DNA of 64,000 nucleotides. It comes from Nitrosomonas sp. Nm34. GTDB lineage: Bacteria; Pseudomonadota; Gammaproteobacteria; Burkholderiales; Nitrosomonadaceae. A program made the position numbers and the translations under genes. This document shows positions 1 through 7,655 of this stretch, in pieces. The stretch is taken from assembly GCF_900113925.1 (NCBI RefSeq), contig NZ_FORD01000014.1:1-64000 (forward strand), given 5' to 3'. A model generated the notes under the pieces. It did no database searches. It was not told the DNA's origin and worked only from the letters and a program-made list of their open reading frames with translations. Numbering within the stretch: position 1 is the stretch's first letter; each line of letters opens with the position of its first letter.

Positions 1-278
1 ACCAGGCTACCTTGCAACAGCTCCACAAAGCGGTGGTAACTCACCAACCCTGGAAAATAATCGCGCTGATACCTCAACACGTCATTCAGGTAATAGTGTT
101 TAAACGTCCGGTACCCGGATAGATGAAACCCCACCATGATGGTCATGATTTCGCTTAGACACAGCGCTCCTTGCCGCCGACGCCGTTTCAGCGATGACTC
201 TAATAAGTGCTGCTCCCATCGCGGCTCAAACTCTTTACAAAATTCGTCACTCTCACAAAAAATCGTTGTAGTATCCAT
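1..278 (-). CDS. IS982-family transposase, N-terminal part (cut by window edge)
   Basis: The reverse strand from the ATG at 278 is open to the window edge, giving about 92 residues that start MDTTTIFCESDEFCKEFEP. The pattern of an acidic N-terminus with DEFC, an Arg-rich RRRRQG stretch near residue 34, then LSEIMTIMVGFHLSGYRTFK and a Tyr/Phe-rich FPGLVSYHRFVELL block is that of IS982-family DDE transposases (recognised by eye). The catalytic core lies outside the window. The upstream side ends near the 20-base sequence at 361-380, which probably belongs to the element's end. Whether the full gene is intact cannot be seen. Confidence 0.8.
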   Translation of the reverse strand, partial: MDTTTIFCESDEFCKEFEPRWEQHLLESSLKRRRRQGALCLSEIMTIMVGFHLSGYRTFKHYYLNDVLRYQRDYFPGLVSYHRFVELLQGSL

Positions 279-360
279 GGAAATCTGACTCCTCTCATGA
301 TGAAATTCTTTTGCAAAACCATTTCATCATAAGGAATTCAGGTTTCTTTTACAGCTTTTC

Positions 361-380
361 TTATGTCGAACTCACGTTAA
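361..380. repeat. Presumed IS982 end, copy 1
   Basis: TTATGTCGAACTCACGTTAA recurs with one mismatch at 6520-6539 in the same orientation. Its place just upstream of the IS982 transposase start suggests it is the element's terminal region. The opposite end is outside the window, so the inverted repeat cannot be confirmed. Confidence 0.5.
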
Positions 381-630
381 ATAATTACTTGGTATGGAGC
401 TGTAACCGCACAGTATCATCCTATTATGGATACATACAAACATTCTTATAAATTTTAAAAAAGCCGCAGAAAATAATACTAAATTCTTTTGTTAGGTATT
501 AAGTATATATTTTTTATCATTATTGATTGGAAAGTACAAAATGAAAAGCATCACAGCCACACTTGCACACAAAACACTACCAGGAAGTAAATCATTCGCA
601 GCTAAGGAAGGCGCCTCGATTCAGGGGTTT

Positions 631-735
631 AATTCCATTTCTAAATCAAAAATGATTTTGTCGTCTTCACCTTGCCGTATTATTGATGCTATCTGCGGCT
701 CGCCTTCGCGTCATTTTTGATTTAGAAATGGAATA
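631..735 (+). repeat. MITE-A copy 1
   Basis: About 105 bp with near-perfect inverted ends (ATTCCATTTCTAAATCAAAA at the left and its complement at the right). The core holds TCTTCACCTTGCCGTATTA and GCGGCTCGCCTTCGCGTCA. TA lies beside both ends. It interrupts or follows a short open frame from ATG 541. It is the copy whose two arms agree best. Confidence 0.85.
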
Positions 736-868
736 ATCTGTGCACGCAAGCGGGCAACGCTTTACTTCTCTATTTCTCACTTTTACATCATATTCTTTGA
801 CATTAATCAAGTAGCTATGATGCTACATGCTGTAGATTATCCTCTGGTGTAACTAAGAAGATATAAAA

Positions 869-1276
869 ATGAGTATGGAAAATATTACGACAACAGAGCC
901 GGTCAATATCTCGACCAAAGGTATAGCAAAGCAGCTTGAAACCGACATCGCCAAGCTAGAACGGTTCACTGCGATATTATCCGATCTAGTTCGGCTAACT
1001 AACGATGATGAGATAGGTGTGCTGACGGAGAATGGCAGAGACCTTTGCGATAAAATAAACTGCTCATTATCTCAATTATTACAAAAATTGGAGGAGCATA
1101 AAACCGAAGAAGTAAAAAAGCATTATGCAATTTTATCTTGTCCTGATCGCTCATTATGTGATGCGTCTCCCGAACATCAGGGGCATATTTATGAATTCGA
1201 CACCAAAAAAGACCGGGATACTTTTTTATCAGTAATTATTAATCCGCTTTTTCAGAAACTGGTGGTGATAGTATAA
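869..1276 (+). CDS. Hypothetical protein, 135 aa
   Basis: ATG at 869 follows an AAGAAG ribosome-binding site. The first ~85 residues are mostly charged and helical (QLETDIAKLERFTAILSDL, SLSQLLQKLEEHKTEEVKK), suggesting a helical or coiled-coil protein. The C-terminal ~45 residues carry two cysteines and an EFDTKKDRDTFL segment. There is no signal peptide or membrane helix. I do not recognise the family. It lies alone between MITE-A copy 1 and a non-coding stretch, transcribed away from both. Real coding is likely from length, start context and codon pattern, but it is unproven. Confidence 0.5.
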   Translation: MSMENITTTEPVNISTKGIAKQLETDIAKLERFTAILSDLVRLTNDDEIGVLTENGRDLCDKINCSLSQLLQKLEEHKTEEVKKHYAILSCPDRSLCDASPEHQGHIYEFDTKKDRDTFLSVIINPLFQKLVVIV

Positions 1277-1683
1277 TTTAATAAAAATCCGCCAGATAAT
1301 TTATGATCTGGCGGGCTCTGCTCAGCAATCATTCCATTTATCACAATTGTCTCAATCATCAACCCCAATAGGCTGTTTATATAAATGACAAACTTGTTAA
1401 TGGACTCGATATGTTTGTTAATAAGGCTTTCATAAATCTGAACCCTTATTACCGCCTGATTAATAGCTATCACATATACATTATTTATGAGTGGTTTATG
1501 AACTAATTTTACTCGCTTGATATCCAGACAGACGCCAACTGTATTTTATAAAGCTTCACACTATAAAATAGAAACCAAAAATACCAGCCAGCGTTGCGTT
1601 TCAATCAAAACCTAAAAAATATTTGTAAAGACGCTCTCTATTCGTAATCTTGATTTAAATACCAGCCTAGAGAGATATCCAAG
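1277..1683. other. Gap without recognisable gene
   Basis: About 400 AT-rich bases. A reverse frame at 1252-1473 has no ribosome-binding site and an unlikely composition. Nothing else stands out. Confidence 0.5.
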
Positions 1684-1998
1684 TTAATAGCCTGATAACA
1701 CAAAACCGACATTGCCCGTATTAACGCCTAAAAAATACCTGCCCGCTGCTATGCCATATGCGGGCGCGGGCGGATAGGGTTGATTGTAATAAATATTCTG
1801 CGTGTTGTAATGATTATAGTGGGTATGACGGTGATGATGGCTCTGATGGCCATGATGGTGATGATGGGCATGATGGCGGTGATGATGATGACGATGGCCT
1901 TTTTTAGCCTCAGCTACCATGGGCGCTGCTAAAGCAACGCTTAATAACATAACAGATAAAAATTTTAATGCCATATTTATATTAGTTCTTGTTTTCAT
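1684..1998 (-). CDS. Secreted histidine-rich protein, 104 aa
   Basis: ATG at 1998 is preceded by AGAGGT. Residues 1-31 form a signal peptide (KTR basic start, LKFLSVMLLSVALAAPMVAEA hydrophobic core with an Ala-x-Ala type site). Residues ~33-62 are almost entirely His with Gly, Arg and Gln, followed by a Tyr/Asn/Pro region (NIYYNQPYPPAPAYG) and a Gly-rich tail. This composition suggests periplasmic or secreted metal binding (Ni, Cu, Zn), which is inference from composition only. No metal transporter gene adjoins. The low-complexity tract makes homology calls unreliable. Confidence 0.7.
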   Translation of the reverse strand: MKTRTNINMALKFLSVMLLSVALAAPMVAEAKKGHRHHHHRHHAHHHHHGHQSHHHRHTHYNHYNTQNIYYNQPYPPAPAYGIAAGRYFLGVNTGNVGFVLSGY

Positions 1999-2187
1999 GT
2001 TGTACCTCTTTAATCGTTATTTATTAGAATGACTTCTATTGGTAATAACTTTACAGTGAATATCATGAATACAAGCTGAATAAACTGAAAAATAGAATTG
2101 CAAATGCTTATATCTTATTTGCATAAGTGTGAGAAAAGTTATAAGGCAGGATACTTCAATTAAGAACTAAAGAGAATAAGATCGCCC

Positions 2188-2577
2188 TTAAAATAATTTT
2201 TCTAAGTTAAATTTTGAGCCAGTCGGAAATAGACACACATGAGAAACGCCATTGACGCACGAAGTTATAGTGGCTGTTGACGGTCCATTGTCATTGAAAT
2301 TAAAAGTTACTTTTAGCTGAATATCAGAAGAACTTACGCCGACAACATTTGTTAGAGAAGCGCTGTTACCTCTCCGGGTACCAACCATTGGCTCCCATGG
2401 GGTATTAGGCACGGGGTCAACTATAATCACAACCATTTTATTATCTACTTCATGTACTGTGGCATAGCCTGAAGTAAAGCCACTAACGACTACTGAGTAA
2501 ATGCCATCATACGGTCCCGCGGCATATAGCGTGCCCGATAGAGAAAAAAGTAGAAATAACGCAATTATTTTTTTCAT
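2188..2577 (-). CDS. Hypothetical secreted protein, 129 aa
   Basis: ATG at 2577 begins a clear signal peptide (MKKIIALFLLFSLSGTLYA, cleavage likely before AGPYDG). The mature part is ~110 residues of beta-type sequence (GIYSVVVSGFTSGYATVHEV, MVVIIVDP) with two cysteines close together (TSCVNGVSHVC) that could form a disulfide. The family is not recognised. It may be co-transcribed with the short frame upstream (2596-2793), but the gap holds no strong signal. A periplasmic or extracellular location is the only supported statement. Confidence 0.6.
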   Translation of the reverse strand: MKKIIALFLLFSLSGTLYAAGPYDGIYSVVVSGFTSGYATVHEVDNKMVVIIVDPVPNTPWEPMVGTRRGNSASLTNVVGVSSSDIQLKVTFNFNDNGPSTATITSCVNGVSHVCLFPTGSKFNLEKLF

Positions 2578-2595
2578 TCTAACAGTCAGTCCTGT

Positions 2596-2793
2596 CTAAT
2601 TAGGACTTCCAATAACCAGAGAGATCATGAAAAATGCATAAAAATAAAGTATAACAGCCATCCTGTCTGGGAGCACAGCATTATTCAATAAGAAAATTAT
2701 TGGAAATAATTGCAGGACTTCATAGTGGCTATTCCAGTATTTTTCTATGGTTTTTGCATTTCTACTTCTTATTTCTTCATGGCTGATATGCAT
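2596..2793 (-). CDS. Possible small membrane protein, 65 aa
   Basis: Short reverse frame with two hydrophobic segments (LQLFPIIFLLNNAVL and MAVILYFYAFFMISLVIG). It runs in the same direction as, and 18 bases before, the secreted protein gene at 2188-2577. No good ribosome-binding site precedes the ATG and it borders IS debris, so it may be chance or a fragment. Confidence 0.25.
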   Translation of the reverse strand: MHISHEEIRSRNAKTIEKYWNSHYEVLQLFPIIFLLNNAVLPDRMAVILYFYAFFMISLVIGSPN

Positions 2794-2885
2794 GCCATGT
2801 TTTAGAGCATTCTGGCTCGTGAGGTATGCTGAGTTTTATGGAGTCCAAAGTTTCATAAAATATAGACATGAAATGGAGGATATAG

Positions 2886-3143
2886 ATGGAACAATTACTC
2901 CGAACACGATATAGCCAGGAATTTCGCGAGCAATCGGTCAAGTTTTTTAAAGAAAGTGAATTGACGCTGGTTGAAGCAGCAAAACGATGATCTTTACCTA
3001 AAGGAGCGTTAAAGAACTGGGTTTATGCTGACCGGCAAGGCGAGCTCACAACTTTAGGTAAAAAGCAGAGCCCACTGGTTGAGCTTGAACTGGAGTTATC
3101 CAGGATCAAACGTGAGTTGGCAGAAGGTGAATTCCTATTATAA
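2886..3143 (+). pseudogene. IS3-type orfA relic with in-frame stop
   Basis: From ATG 2886 the frame reads MEQLLRTRYSQEFREQSVKF..LTLVEAAKR, then an in-frame TGA at 2988-2990. It resumes in the same frame with SLPKGALKNWV and LVELELELSRIKRELAE, ending at TAA 3141-3143. This is the helix-turn-helix plus coiled-coil layout of IS3-family orfA (a recognised pattern). The following ~100 bases do not give a readable orfB, so the element is degraded and inactive. Confidence 0.75.
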
Positions 3144-3243
3144 GTGCATAAGCCGTCTATCAAGCTGGGATCATTACTAACCGAAGCAGCCAAGAGCAAG
3201 GTATGGTAAAAGGTAGTCCGGCATACCGCTGACGGAAGACTTT

Positions 3244-3360
3244 ATGGCTTATGCACAACTTACCCTTGCGGAAAGGAATTATATCGATATGCTTCTGTAA
3301 TAGCATGATTCAATCTCTTCCAATATCAAGCGAGTCTGAAAGGGTTTGCGATTCGCTTGG
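3244..3360 (+). pseudogene. IS30-type transposase 5' relic
   Basis: ATG 3244 opens MAYAQLTLAERNYIDMLL, matching the N-terminus of IS30-family transposases (usually xxLTxxERYQIxxLL). A TAA stop follows directly, and the same frame continues HDSISSNIKRV as a decayed helix-turn-helix. No DDE core follows within the next 100 bases before MITE-A copy 2. It is a short dead fragment next to the IS3 relic. Confidence 0.55.
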
Positions 3361-3463
3361 TTATCAAATAATCTAGCTTGCCGCAACGGCATTCGCTTAA
3401 ACATAGATTGAATAACGATGTATGGGTTGACCGGGACGAAAATCGGAAAGCAGACATCCCGTC

Positions 3464-3570
3464 TAATTCTATTTCCAAATCAGAAATGACACGAAGGCGA
3501 GCCGCAGACAGTATCAATAATACGGTAAGGTGAAGCCGACAAAGTCAGTTTAGATTTAGAAATGGAATTA
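3464..3570 (-). repeat. MITE-A copy 2
   Basis: Same element as 631-735, reversed: left end ATTCTATTTCCAAATCAGAA, core CGAAGGCGAGCCGCAGAC and GGTAAGGTGAAGCCGAC, right end TAGATTTAGAAATGGAAT. It is flanked by TA on both sides (GTCTA / TTAGAC), a clean TA duplication. Confidence 0.85.
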
Positions 3571-3611
3571 GACACCAATGGGCATCAGTGAACAGATTTA
3601 TTCCTATCCGT

Positions 3612-5339
3612 TTACCGTACAAGCATAACTTGTTTTAACTCAAAAGTTAGTACTGGCAGATCAGGGACTAATTGCAGCTGGGCAGCAAAGGTGGATATAT
3701 CATTAGTGTCACGGATATTCACAAACGGAATGGATAGCTCACCAGTGGTTTGATTAAAGCTAGCGTTGTCTCCCCGAAAACGATCAGCCAGTTGTTCAGT
3801 TTGAGTTAGCTTGAAGCGTGGTGGTTGGGTATCCTGGATAAGCTGCAGACGAGCACGGAAAGTAGCGCTATGATTGTTATCAAAATTGACATCTACTGCA
3901 GGTATCTCAAGAACGGCAGAATCAAAACTGGCATTGGGCACCAGTTTATACACTGCACCCGTGGTTTCGAACGGAGTTCCGGTCATATTGCCGAGTACAT
4001 AAAGCTCTTTATCGATATCCTGCCCGAAACCAAGCACCCAAAAGCCAGGTTGTGCATGCTCGGTCAGATCCATTTCCAGGATGCTACTGCCATCAGAATA
4101 AAATATCCTGCCATCGCCATTCCCAGTCTTGGCCACATCCCCAAACAGATATATACCTTCTAAAGCTGGGATGGCCTTACCCCGATAAATAAAACCACCA
4201 ATGACAGCGGTACCTTCATTGTGATCATACTGAATGACAGGATCGATGAAATTGCCCGCAATCTCGGCATCGGTAACGAACCCTGGTTCATTACCGTTGG
4301 GCTCAAAACGGAAGCTTCCTTCTTTTAACCCCCAGCCATAATTCCCGCCAGCTTGAACCAGATTAATCTCTTCAATATCGTTTTGTCCTACATCGGCAAG
4401 CACGAGCAAGTTCGTTTCCGGATCAAATGAAAAGTGGAATGGATTACGAAAACCATAAGCATAAATCTCTTTAAGCGCAGTGTCTGAACCGACAAAAGGA
4501 TTATCGTTTGGGATACCATATTGCCCATTATTCGAATTACTTCCAACTGGATCAACCCGCAGCAATTTACCAAGAGGATTGCCGGTATTCTGACCATTGC
4601 CATTGGGGCCATGCTCCATCATTTGACTGCCACCAAAATCCTGACCATCACGATCATCAGCGCCGCCACCATCCCCGAAAGCAATATATAACATGCCATC
4701 TGAACCAAAATTAAGTGCCCCTGCATTGTGATTGAATTGGGGTTGATCCACAGTCATCAATACTCGCATCTCTTTCACATTAGCCTGGGCCTGATTCAAA
4801 TTGTTAGGATTTAGCCGCCATTCCCTGATTACTGAGCGGTGATTAGGGCTGGCGCCAGGAGGAAGTGTAGAAAAATCACTTTTTTCGCCTGCGGGCTCTG
4901 AAGTATAGGTGTACAGCAAACCATTTTCAGCGAACTGGGGATGAAAGGCAAAGCCGAGAAAGCCTCGCTCATCAAATGAATTGCTTCCAGACACCCCTAA
5001 CGGTACTAACAGATCAGAAAAATCCAGGAAAATTTCTTTATTGTTGGTAGTAAGGTTGATGCGCCATAATTTCCCGTTCTGATCACTAACATATAAATGA
5101 TCAGGATCATTTGGAGCAGGGGTTGCCCAGTTTGGCGCAGTTAAGCCGTTCGCTATCTGTTTCAATCTCAATCGGACTGATCCTCTTTGAATTGGCGCTA
5201 GAATTGGATCATCAAAGCGTTGTTCTGATGCTGAAGTCACAGGTTCACCCGATGTCGCTGGGTTAGCATTAATCTCTGACCATTTGGTAGAAATGAATAT
5301 CAATAGCAGTAAAGACAGAATAGAATAATAAATTTTCAT
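3612..5339 (-). CDS. PQQ-dependent sugar dehydrogenase (soluble GDH / aldose sugar dehydrogenase-like), secreted
   Basis: 575 aa from ATG 5339, with a signal peptide (MKIYYSILSLLLLIFIST). Residues ~55-470 form the six-bladed glucose/sorbosone dehydrogenase fold: NHLYVSDQNGKLWRI-like blade start, FNHNAGALNFGSDGMLYIAF followed by GDGGG, IYAYGFRNPFHFSFDP, and VGQNDIEEINLVQAGGNYGW. Known members oxidise sugars or aldehydes with PQQ in the periplasm and pass electrons to quinone or cytochrome. The last ~90 residues (from about 485) are an extra beta-rich domain (PAVDVNFDNNHSATFRARLQ, FELKQVMLV) not needed for the enzyme. The gene stands alone between IS relics and a foreign GC-rich block. Its true substrate and PQQ use are inferred from the family. 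Confidence 0.85.
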   Translation of the reverse strand: MKIYYSILSLLLLIFISTKWSEINANPATSGEPVTSASEQRFDDPILAPIQRGSVRLRLKQIANGLTAPNWATPAPNDPDHLYVSDQNGKLWRINLTTNNKEIFLDFSDLLVPLGVSGSNSFDERGFLGFAFHPQFAENGLLYTYTSEPAGEKSDFSTLPPGASPNHRSVIREWRLNPNNLNQAQANVKEMRVLMTVDQPQFNHNAGALNFGSDGMLYIAFGDGGGADDRDGQDFGGSQMMEHGPNGNGQNTGNPLGKLLRVDPVGSNSNNGQYGIPNDNPFVGSDTALKEIYAYGFRNPFHFSFDPETNLLVLADVGQNDIEEINLVQAGGNYGWGLKEGSFRFEPNGNEPGFVTDAEIAGNFIDPVIQYDHNEGTAVIGGFIYRGKAIPALEGIYLFGDVAKTGNGDGRIFYSDGSSILEMDLTEHAQPGFWVLGFGQDIDKELYVLGNMTGTPFETTGAVYKLVPNASFDSAVLEIPAVDVNFDNNHSATFRARLQLIQDTQPPRFKLTQTEQLADRFRGDNASFNQTTGELSIPFVNIRDTNDISTFAAQLQLVPDLPVLTFELKQVMLVR

Positions 5340-5636
5340 GTTGAACCTCCCTGTACCACAAATAAGTTTTTACAGATTCAATCCTCGCTTCTTGACGCAT
5401 AAGGATGGTTGGAGACTTCAGATTATTAATCAGTTATGGGGTGGCGCTATTATTTTGGTCGAGCAGCGCTTGAACGAAAAAACATAGGTAATGGATCAAA
5501 CCCATCCAAATTTTTGCTTAATGATGCTAAGGAATAACCAGTAGACAGACAATAATGCATCAGCATACAATTTTTCTTACTAATATTAGCGTGGATGATT
5601 GTTCGCGCGCCCAACATGCACAAATGGAGCTTGATC
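5340..5636. other. Junction gap before foreign block
   Basis: About 300 bases with no supported gene. Composition switches from AT-rich to GC-rich near 5595-5605, just before the HisN-like gene, marking the left edge of transferred DNA. No IS end could be assigned on this side. Confidence 0.5.
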
Positions 5637-6425
5637 ATGTCCAAACTGCCTAACGCTGATTTCCTTCACCGCCTGGCGGACATCGCCGACGCCGAGACGA
5701 TGCCACGCTATCGGACCGAGCTTGCAGTCGACACCAAGTTCAACGAGGGTGACACCTTCGATCCTGTTACGGAGGCGGATCGAGAAGCTGAGATCTCGAT
5801 TCGCGCCGCGATCGAAGCCGAATACCCTGATCACGCGATCCTGGGCGAGGAATTGGGTCAGACTGGTAACGGCTCTTTTCGCTGGGTGCTGGATCCGGTA
5901 GACGGAACCCGTCCCTTCATTTGCGGTCTTCCCGTATGGGGGACGCTGATCGGCCTTACCGTCGACGGCCGGGCCGAGATGGGGATGATGAGCCAGCCCT
6001 TTATCGGCGAACGCTTCTGGGCAGACGTTGAGGGTGCGTGGTACGAGCGCGCTGGCAAGCGCCAGCGTCTTTTCACCCGCAATGTCGGTGCGCTGTCGGA
6101 GGCGATCCTGCACACGACCTCGCCCGAGGATTATCACGGCGATTTAAAGCAAGGGTTCGACCGCCTCGCCGCGTCGGTGCGGATGACCCGCTATGGCGGC
6201 GAATGCTACGCACTTGCTATGCTGGCGGCGGGGCGCATTGACCTCGCCGTCGAACCCTCGCTTCAGCCCTACGACATCGTAGCGCTGATCCCCATTATCG
6301 AGAAAGCCGGCGGCGTCGTGACACGGCTGGATGGTAAACGGGCCGAGGAGGGTGGATCCGTCCTCGTTTCAGCAACGCCGACCCTGCATTTCGAGGCGCT
6401 GCGCCTGCTCAATGGCTGCGCTTGA
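5637..6425 (+). CDS. hisN: Histidinol-phosphatase / inositol monophosphatase family (HisN-type), foreign
   Basis: ATG 5637 (MSKLPNADFL) has GGAG 9-12 bases upstream and is preferred over the upstream ATG 5595. The 262 aa protein shows the Mg-binding signatures of the inositol monophosphatase superfamily: PVTEADREAE (~37-46), the GEE site (ILGEELGQ, ~68), WVLDPVDGTRPFI (~82-94) and the late SLQPYDIVALIPIIEKAGG (~211). The last resembles the HisN type of alphaproteobacteria, which dephosphorylates histidinol phosphate, rather than inositol monophosphatase. The gene is far richer in G+C than everything around it and is bounded by abrupt composition changes, so recent transfer is strongly suggested. 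Native histidine genes are not in the window. Confidence 0.8.
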   Translation: MSKLPNADFLHRLADIADAETMPRYRTELAVDTKFNEGDTFDPVTEADREAEISIRAAIEAEYPDHAILGEELGQTGNGSFRWVLDPVDGTRPFICGLPVWGTLIGLTVDGRAEMGMMSQPFIGERFWADVEGAWYERAGKRQRLFTRNVGALSEAILHTTSPEDYHGDLKQGFDRLAASVRMTRYGGECYALAMLAAGRIDLAVEPSLQPYDIVALIPIIEKAGGVVTRLDGKRAEEGGSVLVSATPTLHFEALRLLNGCA

Positions 6426-6442
6426 TCATTCAGCAAGTTTCC

Positions 6443-6502
6443 ATGACCAACAAAACCCGCCAACTTGCTTTCGCCGACGACTTCATCCGCGCGGAATGTT
6501 AG
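6443..6502 (+). pseudogene. Truncated start of the gene that followed hisN in the donor
   Basis: ATG 6443 gives MTNKTRQLAFADDFIRAEC then TAG at 6500-6502. It is still GC-rich and begins 17 bases after the hisN stop with donor-like codons, so it looks like the first ~18 codons of a donor gene cut off at the right junction (~6500). The product is unrecognisable from so little. Confidence 0.5.
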
Positions 6503-6519
6503 AAGGAACTCACCTTTCC

Positions 6520-6539
6520 TTATGCCGAACTCACGTTAA
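6520..6539. repeat. Presumed IS982 end, copy 2
   Basis: TTATGCCGAACTCACGTTAA differs from 361-380 by one base and has the same orientation. It sits exactly at the right edge of the GC-rich hisN block and the start of phage-like sequence. This suggests an IS end marks the transfer junction. Confidence 0.5.
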
Positions 6540-6540
6540 T

Positions 6541-6789
6541 AAAATTGAGGCGACTAGTTCTTCCGTATTTGTGGCTAGCTGGCGTTCTGCTTTGGGTTGG
6601 TGTTGCGTGTTTGGGTGCTTTTGGGCCTTCATTGGACAGCCCTTCATGCTTTGGATTGTGCAGGCTTTTGAGCTCCCATTTAAGACCCTGCCGAATATTC
6701 ATACTGACTACTTACTAGAATTAGTATTGGCTATGCTAGGGTTTAGCGGGGTGAGGATGGTAGAGAAGATCAAGGGCGTTGCTAAGTAA
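6541..6789 (+). pseudogene. Holin of 3TM type, N-terminally truncated
   Basis: The C-terminal 82 codons of a longer composite frame read ..VASWRSALGW, a hydrophobic run (CCVFGCFWAFIGQPFMLWIV), then LLELVLAMLGFSGVRMVEKI and KGVAK before TAA 6789. The W-R-S start, the central membrane segment and the GxxGxRxxEKxKG tail match the gene-transfer-agent / 3TM phage holin family (recognised pattern). The normal start is missing, replaced by the IS-like end and hisN DNA. It is phage debris, probably not expressed. Confidence 0.6.
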
Positions 6790-6841
6790 TTGACTGAAAG
6801 GTGTAGGTATAGGTTGAGGTGGTTAATAATAAATGATGCTT

Positions 6842-6874
6842 ATTAGACTAGTGAAGTTTTTGCACTAGTCTAAT
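6842..6874. terminator. 12-bp perfect hairpin after holin relic
   Basis: ATTAGACTAGTG (6842-6853) pairs with CACTAGTCTAAT (6863-6874) around a 9-base loop with a T run. It is preceded by AATAATAAATGATGCTTA, which closely resembles the lead-in to the hairpin at 8966-8993. It could end transcription from the holin side and, read the other way, the operon 6992-8226. Confidence 0.6.
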
Positions 6875-6991
6875 TATTCTTTATTACCAAATTAATAACA
6901 GAACCATAATGACTGAATAAGGGATCTTATCTTGTGTCACTGTCTCATGATAATTAGATGAATATTATTCCTAAAAAATATTCTATTACTA

Positions 6992-7357
6992 TTAAGTAGG
7001 CATTAACAAAAGATAATCTTGAGTAGGTTCCTCAATTATATTAGTCTCATAAATTCGCTTTGATACTTTTTTTTCATGTATTTCTAGCTGAGTATATCCT
7101 GATTTTGAAAAAGAAATCCTGCTTTTCGAAAAGGATTGGTTCTCAAATGCATTGACTAAATATAGCCAGTCAATATCAGATTTATTGTTTATCGGAGTTT
7201 GGTTTAGATTATTAATTATATTGTCAGCAAGAAATCCAATTTTTTTACATTCCGATTCAATATTCTGAAAATTCTTTTCTCTTTCTCTATGATCTTTAAT
7301 AGTTTTGTAAATAGATAATGCCGCGGCCAAAGTTAATACTATAGTTAAATCAGTCAT
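6992..7357 (-). CDS. Unknown protein with N-terminal membrane anchor, 121 aa (operon gene 3)
   Basis: ATG 7357 has a strong GGGGGAG ribosome-binding site inside the end of the gene before it; the two frames overlap by 8 bases. Residues 3-18 (DLTIVLTLAAALSIYK) form a short hydrophobic anchor, followed by a charged helix (KTIKDHREREKNFQNIESE) and a soluble domain ending EEPTQDYLLLMPT. It is very AT-rich. The family is not recognised. The overlap with the two genes before it says the three act together. The hydrophobic N-terminus followed by charged residues predicts a membrane-tethered cytoplasmic protein. Confidence 0.6.
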   Translation of the reverse strand: MTDLTIVLTLAAALSIYKTIKDHREREKNFQNIESECKKIGFLADNIINNLNQTPINNKSDIDWLYLVNAFENQSFSKSRISFSKSGYTQLEIHEKKVSKRIYETNIIEEPTQDYLLLMPT

Positions 7358-7655
7358 TGCTAGTTCTCCCCCTTTTTAGTTCACTCACATGGTTATCAAA
7401 CGTAGCTAAAGCTGTAGAAATTTTCCCGAGTGCAAAATTATTATCTTTTATTAATTTACTTAACTTATTTTCATTAAATAGATTGGCAATCATTTTAATA
7501 AGATTAGAACATAGTATATAAAAAATAATACCGACAACAACATAAAATGCTAATTCGTTGTCTATTATAGTCTTTAATATTTTATAAATCGTTGCGAGAG
7601 CTATATTGAGTTGCTCTAAATCGACATCAGCGAATTTTTCTAAATTATTTGCCAC
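7350..7655 (-). CDS. Unknown small membrane protein, 101 aa (operon gene 2)
   Basis: GTG start at 7655, overlapping the previous gene by 11 bases; ends at TGA 7350-7352 inside the start of the next. One strong membrane segment lies at ~34-52 (LAFYVVVGIIFYILCSNLI), flanked by helical charged regions (LEQLNIALATIYKILKTII before, NENKLSKLIKDNNFALGKI after). The layout resembles small holin-like or toxin-like membrane proteins, but no motif supports a function. The GTG start follows from the overlap; an in-frame ATG is not available near the start. Confidence 0.55.
   Translation of the reverse strand: MANNLEKFADVDLEQLNIALATIYKILKTIIDNELAFYVVVGIIFYILCSNLIKMIANLFNENKLSKLIKDNNFALGKISTALATFDNHVSELKRGRTSND

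Noticed and set aside
523-720. 65-aa open frame starting MIGKYKMKSITATLAHKT
   Set aside because: The second half is the MITE-A repeat in translation. The part before the repeat (from ATG 541) may be a real short frame cut by the insertion, but nothing supports a product.
1252-1473. 73-aa reverse frame
   Set aside because: No ribosome-binding site, overlaps the 3' end of the 135-aa gene on the other strand and has no family trait.
4388-4714. Frames on both strands inside the PQQ dehydrogenase gene
   Set aside because: Shadows of the strongly supported 575-aa gene.
5586-6137. 183-aa reverse frame in the hisN block
   Set aside because: A long antisense frame is expected in GC-rich DNA; hisN on the plus strand carries all conserved motifs.
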